Shown piece by piece: positions 1 to 12,021 of a stretch of DNA of 64,000 bases; position 1 is the stretch's first letter, and every line of letters begins with the position of its first letter. Where the stretch lies: positions 18,866,615 to 18,930,614 of the forward strand of contig CM119268.1 in NCBI GenBank assembly GCA_051294375.1, read 5' to 3'. The translations under genes and the position numbers were made by a program. The notes under the pieces were generated by a model. That model was not told the origin of the DNA and ran no database searches. It was given only the letters and a program-made list of their open reading frames with translations. Source of the DNA: Paraspadella gotoi (Eukaryota; Chaetognatha).

Positions 1-1446
1 CGCCGTCACTCTCTGCTGCTTCTTCTCCGCTGCCAGCTTTTTCTGCCGCAGCCTCTCTGCCGCCGCTTTATCCGCGCCTTCCTTCTCCGCCATCGCCTTC
101 TCCGCCGCTTCCTTCTCTGCCGCTTCCTTCTCCGCTGCCGCTTTTTTTCCGCCGCAGCCTTTTCTGCCGCATTTCTTTACCAGCTGCCACGCTTTTTCCG
201 CCGCTGCTTCTCTTGCCGCCACTTTCTCTCGCAGCTTCTTCTCCGCCGCTTCCTTCACCGCTGCCACTTTCTCCGCCGCTTGCTCTCCGCTGCCTTTTCC
301 CTTCGAAATCCGCGGTTGGCTTTGTTGTTCTTTATCGCCGTTAAGATTAATGCGTCTCTTTCCGCTTTGGTCGGTTTCCGCTTTTTGGCGGCGTCGTCAT
401 CGGCGATGGCGTTGGCGTCACCCTCCGTCGGCGTCCGGAGTGGGCGTTGCCTTTGGCTCTTTCTTCCCTTTGTCTTATCTCTTCGCTGTCCTTGTCGAGA
501 TCAAAACTCTTCTTTGACAAAGATCTTTGTCGCTGAGGCTGTTGGGGTCACGATGTCGTTCAACGAACGGTTTAGGTGTAAAGTGATTCTTCACGAACCG
601 CGTTTTTTCAGATTCCATTTTGTTCTTTAAAATCTCCTTTTCCTTCTTCGTTTATTCCTTTCCTCCTTTTCCAATTTTTCCTCTCTTTTTCCTCTTTTCT
701 ACTTCTTTCTCTTCCGCTTTCCTCCGTGTCCTTTTCGGCTAATATCTCTTCAGTCTCCGCCTCCTTTCTTAGCTTCCTTTCTCCTTTTTCTTCCTCGTTC
801 TCTCTTCCCGACTTTCCCGCACTGGTAAATTCTTCCACCAAAATCGGTTTCGTCGTCGTTATCAGTCGTCTCTTCGTCGGCTTCGTCTCGTCGGTAACTT
901 TGTCGGTGTCGAGCGTTCCGTCGACGGTCGAGCCCGACGTCGCAACGACGTCTTCTACGGAATAAGCGTCGACTTCTGAAACTCATTTCAGAAACGTTAT
1001 CGAGGGCTTCCCACTTTTTTCTTTTTCTTTTCTTCTTCTTTCCAGTTTTTGTTTTCGGGTTGAGCGGCGGGTCGGCTGCGGAGCTCTGTCGGCAGCGGCA
1101 TTGTTGCGTCTGCGCGGCGTTGTCGTCGTCGGCGCTGTCAACTTTGTTCCACACGTCGTTGGCAAGAAAAGAGATTCGCTTTCCCGCCACTCGGCGTCAT
1201 CGCATCGCCTTCAACGGCCGGCATCGGCCGCGTGGGGCCCTCATCAGTTGGCAAAGTCGTTGGTCCAGTCGGATCGGATCGTCTTTAGCGGCCGACACTG
1301 CCGGCGACGCAGCTGCTTGACGCTGGCCGCCGTCGCTGCCGACCTTGCAGCCGACGCAGCCCCCGACTCTTTTTGGCTTCTCGCTTTCCTCTTCGGCTTT
1401 TTGTTCGGCATTTCCTCCGGTTGGATTTTAGCTGAGACATTGAAGG
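1..1446 (-). pseudogene. Inverted partial copy of the 5' part of the Lys/Glu-rich gene
   Basis: Read on the minus strand, this starts with the same codons as the forward copy at 1,567 (ATG near 1,446, then an Ala-rich stretch). It runs on through a Lys-rich block and the VGSLDNVSEM segment into the AEK-rich repeats. It is the only copy that spans the join between the first coding segment and the rest of the gene, a join lost in the forward copy at the 25-N gap. Many one-base indels break the frame into short pieces. It also repeats 9,940-11,118 in direct orientation. I treat it as an unpolished or chimaeric duplicate rather than a second working gene. Confidence 0.7.
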
Positions 1447-1465
1447 GAATAATTCAAGAAGGGGA

Positions 1466-1471
1466 ATGAGG

Positions 1472-1527
<56 letters not shown>

Positions 1528-1560
1528 TTATATATATATATATATTATATATATATTATT
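1466..1560. repeat. (GA)n then (TA)n tract at the centre of a local palindrome
   Basis: About 55 bp of GA dinucleotide is followed by an AT/TA run. The flanking sequences (TTCAATGTCTCAG on the minus side, TCAATGTCTCAGG on the plus side) are inverted copies of each other. The tract is therefore the turning point of a foldback. Confidence 0.9.
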
Positions 1561-1566
1561 CCCTCA

Positions 1567-1821
1567 ATGTCTCAGGCTAAAACTCCAACGGAGGAAATGC
1601 CGAACAAAAAGCGAAGAGGAAAGCAGAAGCCAAAAGAGTCGGGGGCTGCGTCGGCTGCAAGGTCGGCGGCAGCGACGGCGGCAGCGTCAGCAGCTGCGTC
1701 GGCGGCAGTGTCGGCCGCTAAAGACGATCCGATTCCGACTGGACCCAACGACTTTGCCAACGATGAGCCCCACGCGGCCGATGCCGCCGTTGAAGGCGAT
1801 GCCGATGACGCCGAGTGGCGG
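1567..1821 (+). CDS. First coding segment of the Lys/Glu-rich low-complexity protein (partial)
   Basis: This open segment of 85 codons runs from an ATG into the 25-N gap. The product begins MSQAKTPTEEMPNKK. A basic stretch (KKRRGKQK) is followed by a long Ala/Ser run, then an acidic patch ending DADDAEWR. The minus-strand copy at 1-1,446 shares the reading and continues it, which supports the frame. The same place also reads as a splice acceptor (ATGTCTCAG followed by coding sequence), so this may be an internal exon instead of the start. The TA-rich and pyrimidine-containing sequence upstream fits either view. No family was recognised. Confidence 0.5.
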
Positions 1822-1846
1822 NNNNNNNNNNNNNNNNNNNNNNNNN
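1822..1846. other. 25-N assembly gap
   Basis: Exactly 25 N. It separates the + strand first coding segment from the start of the inverted arm at 1,847, so it is a contig join and not a measured gap. Identical 25-N blocks lie at 24,145, 35,968, 42,551 and 49,929. Confidence 0.99.
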
Positions 1847-2642
1847 AAAACCACGAGAGAGATATTTTCCTCTTCCCTTTCCCCTTTCAACCTCTCTTTC
1901 ACCCGATCTTTTCTTTTCCCATTTTTTCCTAACTAATGTACTTGCTGCATTCCCGTCTGGTTTTTCCTTCACCCGTTTTCTGTGTCTTTGTGCTTTGTTT
2001 GACACTTGCATAATTCCGCATTTCCGCCGACTTCTTCTTTACTCTTCCTTTTTATTTTTTTAAAAAACCTTTTCCCCTTTATTACTCATATTCATTTGCT
2101 AAGCAATCCCTTTCATTTTTTTAGCTTTCTCCGCTCACCTATTAGAGAAATCTCAATCGTAAATGAACGATCATTATTTTTTTTCTTTCTTAAAATTCTC
2201 ATAAGATTTTTAAATTTTATGGTTCATAATTGTGTTTAGTCAGTCATCACTTAGAAATGCAGTCAACTGTGATCCACAAACTCGATGCGGCATAGGTCGT
2301 GTAATCGATGTTTACTTTAGTATAACTACATATAAGTCAAACTATAACCTTTTGTTCATACTTGTGCTTTAAAAGTGATAATTAGAAATTTCTACGTATT
2401 TTTATTATGCAGAAAATAATGAAATACATTTTAGAATTAGAATTTAGAATTTAACAAAAAGACAGTAATTTATGAAAATATTTTTATTTTTAATGAGACA
2501 AACAAATTCGTCAGGATTTCATAATCATCCTTCATCATCTTCTTCCCTCAATTCTTCTATCATTTAATCCTCATCCTCATCATTTTCTCCTCATCCTCAT
2601 CATTTTCTCCTCATCCTCATAATCCATTTTTTTTCCCATCAG

Positions 2643-2795
2643 GCCACTTCCCTCATCGCGGGTCCGACCAAAGAGATCATGGCGATCCAAGAGAAGATCG
2701 GCGCCACGCCATCGCGGCAGGGGAATACATGGTCGACTGCAAAAGCATTCCTACATGCAGTAATCACTTTTGGTTGGGCCGAAAGAATTTTCAAG
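2643..2795 (+). pseudogene. Copy of cathepsin D-like exon 8, frame disrupted
   Basis: This is the inverted duplicate of 19,263-19,417. It opens after a CAG acceptor with sequence for [20 protein letters not shown]. Lost or added bases then break the frame before the usual GEYMVDC and ITFGLGG segments. The donor reads AAG then GTAGCC, versus GTGAGC in the intact copy. Confidence 0.8.
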
Positions 2796-2926
2796 GTAGC
2801 CCGAGATTCTTTCCTAGTATCTTTTATTTTAAGTCTGTTCATAGTCAGATATCTCTGTCTGTCGTCTCATTGTCCATCTCTCCTTTTTCAATCTCCCGCC
2901 ACTCCAAACAACGCAATCTTCACAAG

Positions 2927-3102
2927 TTGAGCCCGCAAGAGTACGTCCTGAGGGTGACGAACCTAGGACAGACATGTCTCTCCGGATTTATGGGCATCCG
3001 ACATTCCGGCGGGCTCTGGATTCTGGAACGTCCTTCATCGGGCCCTACTACACAGAGTTTGACTTTGCGAAACAAGCGGGTCGGTTCGCTAAGACCAAGT
3101 GA
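2927..3102 (+). pseudogene. Copy of cathepsin D-like exon 9 (C-terminal), frame disrupted
   Basis: Inverted duplicate of 18,949-19,128. It begins [16 protein letters not shown], but indels break the CLSGFMGI and WILGDVFIG parts before the shared AAGACCAAGTGA end. The acceptor is CAAG rather than CAG. Confidence 0.8.
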
Positions 3103-5270
3103 ACGATTGCGGAAACTCCGAAATAAAAAAAAGTAGGAAGAGGGAGTGATCAACGAACAAACTATGGAACGAAGAATTGAATTTCTTGAGATCGAGTTAT
3201 CAAAGTTGAAGAACAATAAGAAGAAATTCGTGATAGCTAGTGTAGGTAGAAACTAATGAAGTAAAATTTCTTTTTTTTTTAATGTGAAAGGAAATGTGGT
3301 GCCTTTTTTAAAAAACATTGTTTTCCCAGACTAAAAGAATTTTTTTGTGTGTTAATATCGAAAAAAGTCACAAGATATTTTATAAATGTTACTAGTTTTT
3401 TAATTAAGTGAATTTAGGCAATAAAAAGAGAACAATAACTTTTTATCTATGTAAATCGAGAGAAAGGTTGCTGGTTTAATCCCAGTAGGGAATTGTGTTT
3501 TTCCTTTCTCATTGTGACAAAACCGGTTTGAGAGCAGATTTATGTTTCCCTGAAAACTCAAGATATTTTTTGCGATAATAAGATAATTGAAAAAGAAAAA
3601 GTTCGTCAAGACGACTTTACAATAATTAATGTCAGAAACAGCGATTTTTTCATTCCTGAGGTAGTTTGTTTCAGTTGGATTGTTTATAAATAAACTACAC
3701 CAGGTATTAACGAAGGCATATATTTACTTTCCATTTTGATCGATTGTTCTTCAATTTTTATTGAACAGTTTTTCCTTAATGACAGAAATCCGTTCGGGAT
3801 ATAATGAAAAAATCTCAGTCAAACAAAAGCCGACACCAAAGCGATTGACGAAAGTAATTACATTTATTTATTCAAATTCTTTGCTTTCTCTAATACCAAT
3901 AAACAACGAAAAAAGAAAGGTTATCGCATCATATTTATTAATTATAAATTATGTTTAGTAGGCTGAACCAGCCTTAGAAAGCGATAGAAAAGACCAAACG
4001 CCTCCAAACGGAAAGCAACCAACAACTGGAAACTTCGGTGTCCCTACACCTGACAAGATTCTAAAATCCAAATATCTATAATAGAGACTATGCGTCAAGT
4101 AGTCAGAAGCGCCCGATACAAGGTGAGTCGTCAGGGGGAACGTTTTATATTCGTATAATAAGAAATTATTATAATCGCTTATTAAAATTCAAGACGAAAA
4201 GTTTGACTTTCATGCCCGACGTTACGATTCGAATGACGGAATTAATTTTGGCGCGAAAGGATTAATTTGTTCTTTAGAGATATAAAACTACATCCACAGT
4301 TTTCCAATCGTGAAGTTTTTTTTTAAATAAATTTTGTTAGTTTTTTATCCTAGTTAGCAAAGAAAAATTATGAATATCCAACGAACTAAAAAATATCGCA
4401 CCATCGATAGAAAACTTTGCATGTTTTGCCCGTTGCTTCGTTCTGTCATGTCCGGTCAGTTGGTCGGTCGTCGGTCTGTGGTGGGGGGGGTCTTTGTCGA
4501 CCGCTTCCTACACACTAATTTGACTTTATGAAAAAAGGAAACAGATCGCGAAAACTGAAAAAGACTGAGAGAAAGAAGATAAAATAATGATTAGGCGCAA
4601 AAATTGGCAAAGAAATGGCCAAAAATTGGCAAAGAACTGGCCAAGAATTGGCAAAATTTTGGTGACGACACGGCTATAAATTTTTAAAGGTTCGATAAAA
4701 GATTATACCAATAAAGTTTAAGGATTAAAAAAAGGAATAGTTTAAAGCCTTAAAGTTAAATTTTACAAAATGTATTAAATGTAATTTAGTTGGATTAAAG
4801 AGAAACGCGATTTTTTTATAGTGTGTTACGTGAAATCACAAATAAATGAAATGTAATTCGAAAAATGTATTAAATGAATAAATGGAGTTGCTATGTTTAA
4901 TCACCTTGTTTAAATTTTAAAGTATTATGTTTTTTAAAAATTTGGGTGAAATAAAAAAAATTCTCGGTACCTCCAGCCGAGTTTTAAAAAACATTTCCCT
5001 TTTTTATAAACATAAATTGAGAAAACTAAAAATTTAAAATGACTGAATCTATTTTCGCGTGACTCAAGTTTTGTATTTTTTATCAGAATTTCGGAATGAA
5101 ATATTAGAATCATGATTAAAAAGAGAGGAGAAAAAACCCAAAACAACAAAGAACAGACGTGACTTTAAGGCAGAGAGTTTCATTTTTTCCTAAAAAAGAA
5201 CTGAATGGAAAATGATGAGAGATACATATTTTTTTGAACTGAAAAAAAATATTTTTTTTGTGATCCACCG
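3103..5270. other. AT-rich non-coding DNA (copy of 16,820-18,948)
   Basis: No convincing coding frame was seen. Near 4,594-4,665 it contains short repeats of the type TTGGCAAAGAA/ATTGGC, inverted relative to those at 17,417-17,483. A short segment near 3,465-3,490 (TGCTGGTTTAATCCCAG) loosely resembles a tRNA B box but lacks a partner A box. Confidence 0.6.
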
Positions 5271-5286
5271 AAGGCAAAAAATATTT

Positions 5287-5451
5287 CTCTCTCTCTCATC
5301 TCTCATCTCTCTCTCTCGTCTTCTCTCTCTCTCCACTCTTTAAACTCAAAAACGCTCCGTAAAAATCAAAACAACTCTTGTTCTAACGCGGTAACTCAGT
5401 TTTAATTTTTGCTCTTCGCGCTCAATTCATAGAATGTGATCCACCGAAGGC

Positions 5452-5487
<36 letters not shown>

Positions 5488-5502
5488 CTCTCCTCTCTCT
5501 CG

Positions 5503-5530
<28 letters not shown>
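5287..5530. repeat. (CT)n microsatellites
   Basis: Two interrupted CT tracts (about 5,287-5,335 and 5,458-5,530) flank a copy of the sequence GTGATCCACCGAAGGCAAAAA. They mirror the GA tracts at 16,575-16,660 and 16,770-16,797. Confidence 0.95.
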
Positions 5531-5533
<3 letters not shown>

Positions 5534-5539
5534 CTCACC

Positions 5540-8500
5540 CCGTCCAAACTCTGCGTCAACGCGCGGCGCAGCTGGAGGTCTCACGCGGGGCACCGATTCC
5601 ACTCGGCCGCCTCTTGGAGGATTCTAAATCTGTCGGGTGCCGACCGGAAAACTTCCGGCGACGAACGACTTCATCCTCGATCCGGCGCCGACATTTTTCG
5701 CACCCAAAGGAACCAGTAATCCGGCCGCGTCCGTCCGATAGGTGGCGGCGGCGTCGCGCTTTACCCGCCAAAGCCGACGGCGTCAATCGGCGGCTTGGCG
5801 GCGTCGGTGGCGGATTTTCTCCGGTAGTGTGCAGGATCGCCCCGCCGGTGGCGAAACTCGGCGACGTGGCGGCGACTGAAGCGGCGAAGGCGTCGTGACG
5901 GTGGGCGTGTCAGTTTCCCGCATTAGGGAGTCGAACGCCTCCTGATCTTTTTCAACTGCTCCATGTTTTCTCCTTCTTCGCCTCGATCTTCTGCAGTCTC
6001 TCGGATGATCGTCTTTGGGCGTCGGCCAGAAGCGGCCCGGGCGAAAGCCTTTTGGCAAGGACCGTTTGACCGACAGAGCGTTTGTCGGTCGAAGGACGAA
6101 AGAGTCGTTTGTCGCTCGATGCCGTTGACGGAGGTTTGAGCAAGAAGCTTGTCGGTTTTGTCGGTTAATAATTCTCTCGGTTTTCGTTTTTTCTTCGTCA
6201 GGAATCAAATGTTTTTTGCGTCGACGAAAATCGGCAGAACGAATCTTCGACGTCGGCGATCGTCGTCGTCTTCTCGTCGTCGTCGTCGTTCTTCTCCGTC
6301 CTCTCACGCAGCAGAGTGATATCGCGAAATCTTCCGACTCAGACTCTGAATCGAGATCCTTCGCCGAAGGAGCTGCGAATGGGCTGCTGCTGTAGCGGCC
6401 GCTGTAAGCTGCTGCCGGAGTGGCTGCTGCTTCAGCTGCAAGACTCGCCGAGTTGGGAGATTTCTCGATGACTAATTCCTTCATTAGTTTTTCTGCACCT
6501 CTTCCGCTCGCCCACCCCGACGCCCCTCTTCCACCCTCCCGTACAGCCAAACCACCCTAACGACATCTTGGCGGCGGTTGGAGAAATCCTCCACTTTCGC
6601 GGCGAGGTTTTTCTTCTTGGCGGCGACGGGCGGCGGCGGAGGTTTGGCGGAAATGGGAACATCCGTGGCCAGTCGGGGCCAACGGCCCGTTGGGTTGGTT
6701 TGGCCGGCGAAGGGCTTGCGTTTTGTTCGTTTTTTTTCGCGTTTGGTTAAGTGTGTTGTTCTTGTTCCTCTTCCGTTCGTTTCTCAGTTGTTCTTGTTCC
6801 GTTTGTTTTCATGTTTCGTCTCCTCCTTCTGCTCATACTTTCTTCCCCTCCTCCGCCCTTTTCGTCGTCGACGTTAATTATTCACTTCTTTGCCTCTCAA
6901 TTTTCGAGTACAGGTCGGTCCGACCCAAAATCTTCTTTCTCCCGTTTCCCTTCCTTCGATCCTTCGATTCACTCGGCGATGACGTCACCGAAGCCTCTTG
7001 TTTTCTTCGTCCGGCACCGCCGCCGCTGCTGCAGCGTCGACTGCGGGCGGAGCTTCGGCCGCTGTTTCGCTGTTCTCTTGTTTTCCTCAATCCTCGCGAC
7101 GATTGCGACCTCAAGCGGAATTTCTCAAAGCTTCGCCGCGACGGGTAAGGGGCTTTGGGTAAGTCCTCTCCGCTCTGCAGCGCTGCTGTCGCTCAACCTT
7201 CGGCGAGATCAACCGTTAATTCCTCCGGCGTCATTTCTTCCTGAGAAAATCCGGTTTGGGTGGATCGGCGGCGGCTTGGCGTCTTTCGCGTCTTTCGCGT
7301 CTTTCGCCGGAAGCAATTTTCAACTTCGACCCGGCGTGGCTCCCAATTCAATCGCGCGCCGTCGGGTCGCGGAATCGTCATCGCGGCGCCGCGACGCTTC
7401 CGACGATTTCAAGTGCTGTCAACGTGACCGGATGTTCGTACGTTTTCGCGTTCGCGCGAAGAACGCGCGCGCTCTTGATCCGATTTTCTAGGTCGAGGGG
7501 CGCTGGAGAAGGCGGCGCGGCCCGCGAGCGTCTGGAGCGGCCGCAGGAGCGACCGCAGTGGCGCCGACACTCCAACGGCGCTAAAGACTCCTTCCCATCC
7601 AGGGGGGGGGGGTGAAAAGTTCACTGTGGTTTGTCCGTTGTTTGAATGATGATGATCTTGGGGTAAAATTGGCGAATTTTCGGGTAGAGATTTCCGAAAT
7701 TTGAAATTCCATTGAAGATTCCACTTTGTCCTCGTTTTCTACCTCTTTTTCCTTAACATCAATCATTCCTTTCCTCTTTCCCTTCCTCCTCTTCTCTCTT
7801 GACAACTGCCACCATAGTTCTTCCTCTACTCCTCCCTCTCCTCCTCCCATTTCCCTCTCCCTCCCTCCTCCCTCTCCTCCTCCCTCTTCCTCTCCTCTCT
7901 CCTCCTCCTCTTCGCGCCACCGCGACCGACGTTTTAGCGAACGATCGAAGTCAAGAGTTTCATTGATCTCTTCCTCAACTGCTCCATGATCTCTTCGGCG
8001 AGGCGGTCGCGAAGGCGACGGTGTCGTTTGGGGTGCCCGATCGCGTGGAGTAGCTGGAGGCGGAGTCCGTCGGCGTCCCGGCGTCGACGGGCAGCGTCTT
8101 TGGAAGACGATGGAATTTCGATTGGATCGGAGGGCGACGGCGGTGCGTTGTGGTGGTTGATTCTTTGAGGTCGCTCGTGTGGATTTTTTGAATAAACGTT
8201 CTTCATACGTCGATGAACCGTCGACGATGTCGAGGCCACGTCCGGCGGCGTCTCATCGCGTCTTCGTCGAAAGCGCCATCTTTGACGCCGTCCGTCGGCG
8301 GCCGAAGTCCCAAATACATCTCTCTGTCCGGCGCCACCGGACGTCCTCGCTCTCTCGGATGCTCTCGATCGACTCTGTCTCGCGATTCGTCGTGGCGTGT
8401 CGAACGATTCCGAGCAAAGATTCGAATCGCTACATTTTTTTCTTCTTCGATTTCGTCGCTTTTTTCGTCGAGTTCGTTTTTTTTCGTCTCGATCTCCTCG

Positions 8501-11010
8501 ACGATTAAAAGTTTCCAAGTTCCCCTCGTTTTTTCGTCAAATGAGGAGACAAAGCTCGTCTTTCTCAGCGACGTTTTCGTCGTCGCCGTCGTCGTCCACA
8601 CTCGATTCCGGACAAAACTGGTTTGGCTTTGATTCTCAGCCCAGAAGCGAAAGGACGACGCGGAATTTTGAGGGCTTTTCGGGTTCGAGTTCGCAGAGCG
8701 GGCGAAATCGCGTCAGGTTTCCCGCTTTCCTAAGTTTCGGTTTCGACTCCTAGACGAAGGCCACCCGTTTCTCGAGTTCGGAGTCGTCTCCAAGACGAGG
8801 ATCCGGTTTTGCGTCGACTTTGACATTAATTCCCCCGAATTCGTCTCATCGTTGCGTCAGTTGAAAATCGAACGGAGTTTCGAATCGAGATTGGAATCGA
8901 GACTCGGAATTATCGATTTTTTTTTTGATCGGCGATCGAGTCGAGGAAATCTTGTTTGTAATCGGGACTCTCCGAGTTTAGAATCGGATTCTTTTTTTGA
9001 TCGCAGCACGTCCATCGATCGTCGTCATCGTCGTCGTTATCGTCGCGTCTCTGAACTCGTTTCGATCTCGAGATCGAGAGGAATCGTGTACTGAAGAAAG
9101 TGCGACCGAATTAGAGATTGGCGCGGTGTGGACAAACCGATTCATCATTTTGATCGGGTATCGCGGATTCAATTTAGTCCTCAGATGAATTGATAGTTCA
9201 GGAGAGGTTGTCCTTCTATAGAAAATTTTCAGATGGAGATGCACATTCATTTTCACAGCCAATGAAGTTTCTAGTGTCTACTTCTAAAAACAACGTCCAT
9301 TTACAGCACCTTTTTGTTTCATCTGACACTGCCCTTCTCGCCGCTGCCTTCTCCGCTTCGGCCTTCCACCGCCGCCGCATATTTTCTGCAGCTGTTTTCT
9401 CTCGCCGCCTCTTTCTTCTGCAGCTGCTTTTCTGGCGTCTTTCTCTGCCACTGCCTTCTCCTCTGCCTGCTCAGCTGCTGCCTTTTCCACTGCTGCCTCT
9501 CTGCCACTACTTATCCATTTTCACCTTCTCTGCCCGCCTGCCTTCTCTGCAGCTTCTTCTTCTCTGCACCTCCTTCTCTGCAGCTGTTTTCTCCACAGCC
9601 TCTTTCACTTTCCGCTGCCTTCTCCTCCACTCCTTCTCCTCCGCGCTGCTCCACTACCGCCTCTTGGCCGCTGCCTTCTCTGCTACTGCCTTCTCCACTT
9701 CTGCCTTCTCCGCCGCTGCCTTCTCTGCAGCTGCTTTATCTGCCACCTGTTTCTCTGCAGCTCTTTTTCCCACCCCTTTTTCTCTGCACAGCTTTCTCAT
9801 CGTGCCTCTTTCTTGCGCTGCCTCTCCGCTGCCTGTTTCAACTGCCGCTCTCTCCCCGCTCCTTCTCCGCTGCTTTCTTCTCTGCTTCCACTTTCTCTGC
9901 TGCCGCCTTCTCTGCGCCGCTTTCTCCGCCCTTCCTTCTCCGCCGTCACTTCTCTGCTGCTTCTTCTCCGCTGCCGCTTTTTCTGCCGCAGCCTTCTCTG
10001 CCCGCCGGCTTTATCCGCGCTTCCTCTCCGCCATCGCCTTCTCCGCCGCTTCCTTCTCTGCCGCTTCCTTCTCCGCTGCCGGCTTTTTTTCGCCGCAGCC
10101 TTTTCTGCCGCTTTCCTTTACCGCTGCCCGCTTTTTCCGCCGCTGCCTTCTCTTGCCGCCACTTTCTACTCGCAGCTTCTTCTCCGCCGCTTCCTTCACC
10201 GCTGCCACTTTCTCCGCCGCTAGCCTTCTCCGCTGCCTTTTCCCTTCGAAATCCGCGGTTTGCTTTGTGTTCTTTATCGCCGTTAGATTAATGCGTCTCT
10301 TCCCTTTGGTCGTTTCCGCTTTTTTGGCGGCGTCGTCATCGGCGATGGCGTTGGCGTCACCTCCGTCCGGCGTCCGGAGTGGGCGTTGGCTTTGGCTCTT
10401 CTTCCCTTTGTCTTATCTCTTCGCTGTCCTTGTCGGAGATCAAAACTCTTTTCTTTGGACAAAGATCTTTGTCGCTGAGGCTGTTGGGTCACGATGTCTC
10501 AACGAACGGTTTTAGGGTAAAGTGATTCTTCCGAACCGCGTGTTTTTTCAGATTCCATTTTGTTCTTTAAATCTCCTTTTCCTTCTTCGTTTATTTCCTT
10601 TTCCTCCTTTTTCCAATTTTTCCTCTTCTTTTTCCTCTTTTCTATCTTTCCTCTTCCGCTTTCCTCCGTGTCCTTTTCGGCTAATATCTCTTCAGTCTCC
10701 GCCTCCTTCTTAGCTTCCTTTCTCCTTTTTCTTCTCGTTCTTCTCTTCCCGACTTTCCCGCACTGGTAACATTCCTCCACCAAAATCGGTTTCGTCGTCG
10801 TTATCAGTCGTCTCTTCGTCGGCTTCGTCTCGTCGGTAACTTTGTCGGTGTCGAGCGTTCCGTCGACGGTCGAGCCCGACGTCGGCAACGACGTCTCTAC
10901 GGAATAAGCGTCGACTTCTGAAACTCATTTCAGAAACGTTATCGAGGCTTCCCACTTTTTCTTTTTCTTTTTCTTCTTTTTCCAGTTTTGTTTTCGGGTT
11001 TGAGCGGGGG
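5540..11010 (-). pseudogene. Frame-disrupted inverted copy of the Lys/Glu-rich gene
   Basis: On the minus strand this repeats, in order, the whole coding region of 11,119-16,565. It starts with the VGSLDNVSEM block near 10,950, then the AEK repeats (about 9,340-10,250), the mid part with the Glu/Arg coil (near 7,750-7,990) and the Ser/Pro-rich end (near 5,560-6,000). The reading frame is cut by many single-base indels, so no single frame exceeds about 255 codons. The differences look like sequencing error, not decay under relaxed selection: they cluster in homopolymers and the gene order is intact. Confidence 0.8.
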
Positions 11011-11118
11011 GTCGCTGCGGAGCTTGTCGGCAGCGGCATTGTTGCGTCTGCGGGCGTTGTCGTCGTCGGCGCGTCAACTTTTCACAACGTCGTTGGCAAG
11101 AAAGAGATTCGCTTTCCC

Positions 11119-12021
11119 GACCCCGCCGCTCAACCCGAAAACAAAACTGGAAAAAAGAAGAAAAAGAAAAAGAAAAAAGTGGGAAGCCTCGATAACGTTT
11201 CTGAAATGAGTTCAGAAGTCGACGCTTATTCCGTAGAAGACGTCGTTGCCGACGTCGGGCTCGACGTCGACGGAACGCTCGACACCGACAAAGTTACCGA
11301 CGAGACGAAGCCGACGAAGAAGACGACGATAACGACGACGAAACCGATTTTGGTGGAAGGAATTTACCAGTGCGGGAAAGTCGGGGAAGAGAGAACGGAG
11401 GAAGAAAAAGGAGAAAGGAAGCTAAGAAAGGAGGCGGAGACTGAAGAGATATTAGCCGAAAAGGACACGGAGGAAAGCGGAAAGAGGAAAGAAGAAAAAG
11501 AGGAAAAAGAAGAGGAAAAATTGGAAAAGGAGGAAAAGGAAATAAACGAAGAAGGAAAAGGAGATTTAAAGGAACAAATGGAATCTGAAAAAACCGCGGT
11601 TCGTGAAGAATCACTTTACACTAAACCGTTCGTTGACGACATCGTGACCCAACAGCCTCAGCGACAAAGATCTTTGTCCAAAGAAAGAGTTTTGATCTCC
11701 GACAAGGACAGCGAAGAAGATAAAGACAAAGGGGAAGAAAGAGCCAAAGCCACGCCCACTCCGACGCCGACGGAGGTGACGCCAACGCCATCGCCGATGA
11801 CGACGCCGCCAAAAAGCGGAAAACCGACCAAAGGGAAGAGACGCATTAATCTAACGGCGATAAAGAACAACAAAGCCACCGCGGATTCGAAAGGGAAAAA
11901 GGCAGCGGAGAACCCAATAGCGGCGGAGAAAGTGGCAGCGGTGAAGAAGCGGCGGAGAAGAAAGCTGCGAGAAAGTGGGCTGGCAAGAGAAGCAGCGGCG
12001 GAAAAAGCGGGCAGCTGGTAA
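11119..12021 (+). CDS. Lys/Glu-rich low-complexity protein, N-terminal portion (frame later interrupted)
   Basis: An open frame enters from the palindrome spacer with a Pro/Lys segment and a run of about nine lysines. It continues through VGSLDNVSEMSSEV, an acidic Asp/Val/Thr region and a Glu/Lys-rich stretch (about 11,395-11,580). A Thr/Pro repeat (TPTPTPTEVTPTPSP, near 11,753) follows, then a basic block near 11,840. The frame stops at 12,019 inside AEK-rich repeats. The protein clearly resumes in another frame, so the stop is most likely a base-calling indel. There is no signal peptide or membrane segment. The composition suggests a disordered cytoplasmic or nuclear protein. No domain was recognised, and the first codon used here is not a start. 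Confidence 0.6.
   Translation, partial: DPAAQPENKTGKKKKKKKKKVGSLDNVSEMSSEVDAYSVEDVVADVGLDVDGTLDTDKVTDETKPTKKTTITTTKPILVEGIYQCGKVGEERTEEEKGERKLRKEAETEEILAEKDTEESGKRKEEKEEKEEEKLEKEEKEINEEGKGDLKEQMESEKTAVREESLYTKPFVDDIVTQQPQRQRSLSKERVLISDKDSEEDKDKGEERAKATPTPTPTEVTPTPSPMTTPPKSGKPTKGKRRINLTAIKNNKATADSKGKKAAENPIAAEKVAAVKKRRRRKLRESGLAREAAAEKAGSW

Larger units (their letters stand above)
1847..11010. repeat. Left arm of a ~9 kb inverted repeat
   Basis: Its reverse complement matches 11,119-20,160 throughout: the flank near 2,000, the cathepsin D 3' exons near 2,700-3,100, AT-rich DNA near 3,100-5,270 and the large coding region near 5,540-11,010. Mismatches are mainly one-base insertions and deletions, many in homopolymers. 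Frames open in the right arm are broken here. A spacer of about 110 bp (11,011-11,118) separates the arms. Confidence 0.92.

Noticed and set aside
3465-3495. tRNA B-box-like GGTTTAATCCC
   Set aside because: No A box at tRNA or SINE spacing and no poly-A or duplication; likely chance.
9190-10515. 441-codon Ala/Ser/Leu/Phe-rich frame on the + strand
   Set aside because: It is antisense to the AEK repeats of the large gene; the repeat unit leaves the opposite strand free of stops.
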